NCBI GenBank assembly: GCA_024280585.1
Contig: JAJRPW010000023.1
Coordinates: 1 to 5,299, forward strand
Direction of reading: 5' to 3'
Source of the DNA: Alphaproteobacteria bacterium
GTDB taxonomy: Bacteria > Pseudomonadota > Alphaproteobacteria > Rickettsiales > UBA6187
DNA: 5,299 nt
Position numbers and translations under genes: made by a program. Under the pieces are notes generated by a model. It was not told where the DNA came from and ran no database searches. It saw nothing but the letters and a program-made list of their open reading frames with translations. Below are positions 4,326 to 5,299 of the stretch, piece by piece. The first letter of the stretch is position 1. Every line of letters starts with the position of its first letter.

Positions 4326-5299
4326 ATGCAGAAAATACTCGTAAAATCACTATCCACACTGCTTTTTGGCGGTTTTTTAGCAATAAGTTCAGCCAATGCC
4401 GGTTATGATATGGCATTTGAGGTGCAAAATCAACAAGATAGCCTGGAAATAGCACTGGAAAAACTTGTATCCGATGCCGAAAATGGTGATCCAACGGCAA
4501 TGTATGAAATTGGCCGGCTTTATCTCGAAGATGAAAATTTTTCCGAAGCGATGCAATGGCTGGAAGGTGCAGCAAATAAAGGCCATGTGAATGCATCGGT
4601 AAGTACGGGAATTATGTATGTTGAGGCTCTCGGCGTTAAAAAAGATTACGCGCGCGCGCTGAAGCTATTTGAGGCCGCTGCTGCACAAAACAGCGATTTA
4701 GCCTATATAAACCTGTCAAATATGTATTTTAATGGTTACGGCGTGGAGCGGGATTACTCAATGTCGATGGATATGCTGAAAAAAGCTGCTGAATATGAAA
4801 ATGATATCGCATATCTGAATATTGCGCGCATGTATTTCAGCGGGCTTGGCGCTGAAACTAACTATAAAGAGGCGTTTAGCTGGTATTTAAAAGCGGCTGA
4901 AAGGGAAAATATAGATGCTATGGCCAGCGTTGGTGCGTTATATTTAAAAGGCAAAGGGGTTGAGGTTGATTACACAGAGGCCTTAAAATGGTTAAAAAAA
5001 GCGGCGGATCTTGAAAACCCACTGGCATATCATGCGATTGCCGACATGTATTATAACGGGCAGGGTGTTGATCAGGATTTGGGGCAGGCCTTTGTCTGGT
5101 ATAAATTAGCGGCAGAGCAGGGCAATGTCGATGCAATTGTTAATGTCGCAACATTTCTTTATAATGGAATCGGTGTCGAAAATAATATCGAAGAAGCTTT
5201 CGACTGGTACAAACAAGCGGCGGAACTGGGCGATATTGAGTCTATGTTCGAAGTCGGCCGGATGTATTATCAAAATGAGGGTATCGAAAAAGATTTCAG
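4326..5299 (+). CDS. Secreted Sel1-like (SLR) tetratricopeptide-type repeat protein, C-terminus cut by window edge
   Basis: The reading frame is open from the ATG to the window end (324 complete codons, no stop). A signal peptide is clear: MQKILVK, a hydrophobic core LSTLLFGGFLAISS, and a cleavage motif ANA at 23-25, so export to the periplasm or beyond is likely. From residue 56 on come Sel1-like repeats of about 36 residues, each of the form AxxxxGxxYxxGxGVxxDYxEAxxWYxKAAExxxxx. I count seven (starting near 56, 90, 126, 162, 198, 234 and 270) and an eighth, starting at 306, that is cut. The first lacks the central GxGV insert. Such solenoids bind other proteins; family members include E. 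coli YbeQ-type proteins, Helicobacter Hcp proteins and Legionella LpnE, but the partner here cannot be inferred. It is divergent from the ribosomal cluster and probably unrelated to it in function. There may be additional repeats or a terminal domain beyond the window. Confidence 0.9.
   Translation, partial: MQKILVKSLSTLLFGGFLAISSANAGYDMAFEVQNQQDSLEIALEKLVSDAENGDPTAMYEIGRLYLEDENFSEAMQWLEGAANKGHVNASVSTGIMYVEALGVKKDYARALKLFEAAAAQNSDLAYINLSNMYFNGYGVERDYSMSMDMLKKAAEYENDIAYLNIARMYFSGLGAETNYKEAFSWYLKAAERENIDAMASVGALYLKGKGVEVDYTEALKWLKKAADLENPLAYHAIADMYYNGQGVDQDLGQAFVWYKLAAEQGNVDAIVNVATFLYNGIGVENNIEEAFDWYKQAAELGDIESMFEVGRMYYQNEGIEKDF

Noticed and set aside
4288..4596. Minus-strand ORF of 102 codons opposite the Sel1-repeat gene
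   Set aside because: It is antisense to the signal peptide and first repeats, which are clear in the plus frame.
4542..5299. Roughly 108-base periodicity that could be taken for a DNA repeat or CRISPR array
   Set aside because: The period equals 36 codons and is conserved at protein level (Sel1-like repeats), not as identical DNA units.

Overview
The window reads as chromosomal DNA of an alphaproteobacterium of moderately low GC content. This rests on how the translation-gene proteins look: an ObgE of about 337 residues with no long acidic C-terminal domain, S16 and L21 with long low-complexity C-terminal tails, and a TrmD with the alphaproteobacterial-style 'GLLEYP' and 'LLSGHH' blocks. The species cannot be named from sequence alone. 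There is no sign of recent transfer, no insertion sequence, no CRISPR array and no rRNA or tRNA gene.

Almost all of the window (1-4012) is a minus-strand run of ribosome and translation genes. In transcription order: a 14-codon leader ORF, rplU (L21), rpmA (L27), an intrinsic terminator, obgE (ribosome-assembly GTPase), a promoter, rpsP (S16), a second hairpin terminator or attenuator, rimM (30S maturation), an unrecognised 58-residue membrane-protein ORF, trmD (tRNA m1G37 methyltransferase), and the first 21 codons of rplS (L19). This joins the usual rplU-rpmA-obgE cluster head to tail with the rpsP-rimM-trmD-rplS cluster. The products work together: four ribosomal proteins, two assembly factors (ObgE for the large subunit, RimM for the small) and one tRNA modification enzyme that protects the reading frame.

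Expression appears to be set by local signals. A near-consensus sigma70-type promoter (TTGACA-16-TATATT) drives rplU through a leader of about 165 nt, and a second one (TTGACT-17-TATATA) drives rpsP. Strong Shine-Dalgarno sequences precede rpsP, rpmA and rplS. trmD and rplU have poor ones, and each sits directly behind a small ORF with a good one, which suggests translational coupling. A hairpin plus U-tract between rpsP and rimM would make the abundant ribosomal protein exceed the low-abundance enzymes.

From 4013 to 4325 lies a divergent intergenic region: rplU leader and promoter on the left, a very AT-rich stretch on the right. From 4326 to the right edge a plus-strand gene encodes a secreted Sel1-like repeat protein with at least eight repeats, cut by the window end.

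The most interesting items are the 58-codon ORF fitted exactly between rimM and trmD, and the 14-codon ORF ending 2 nt before rplU.
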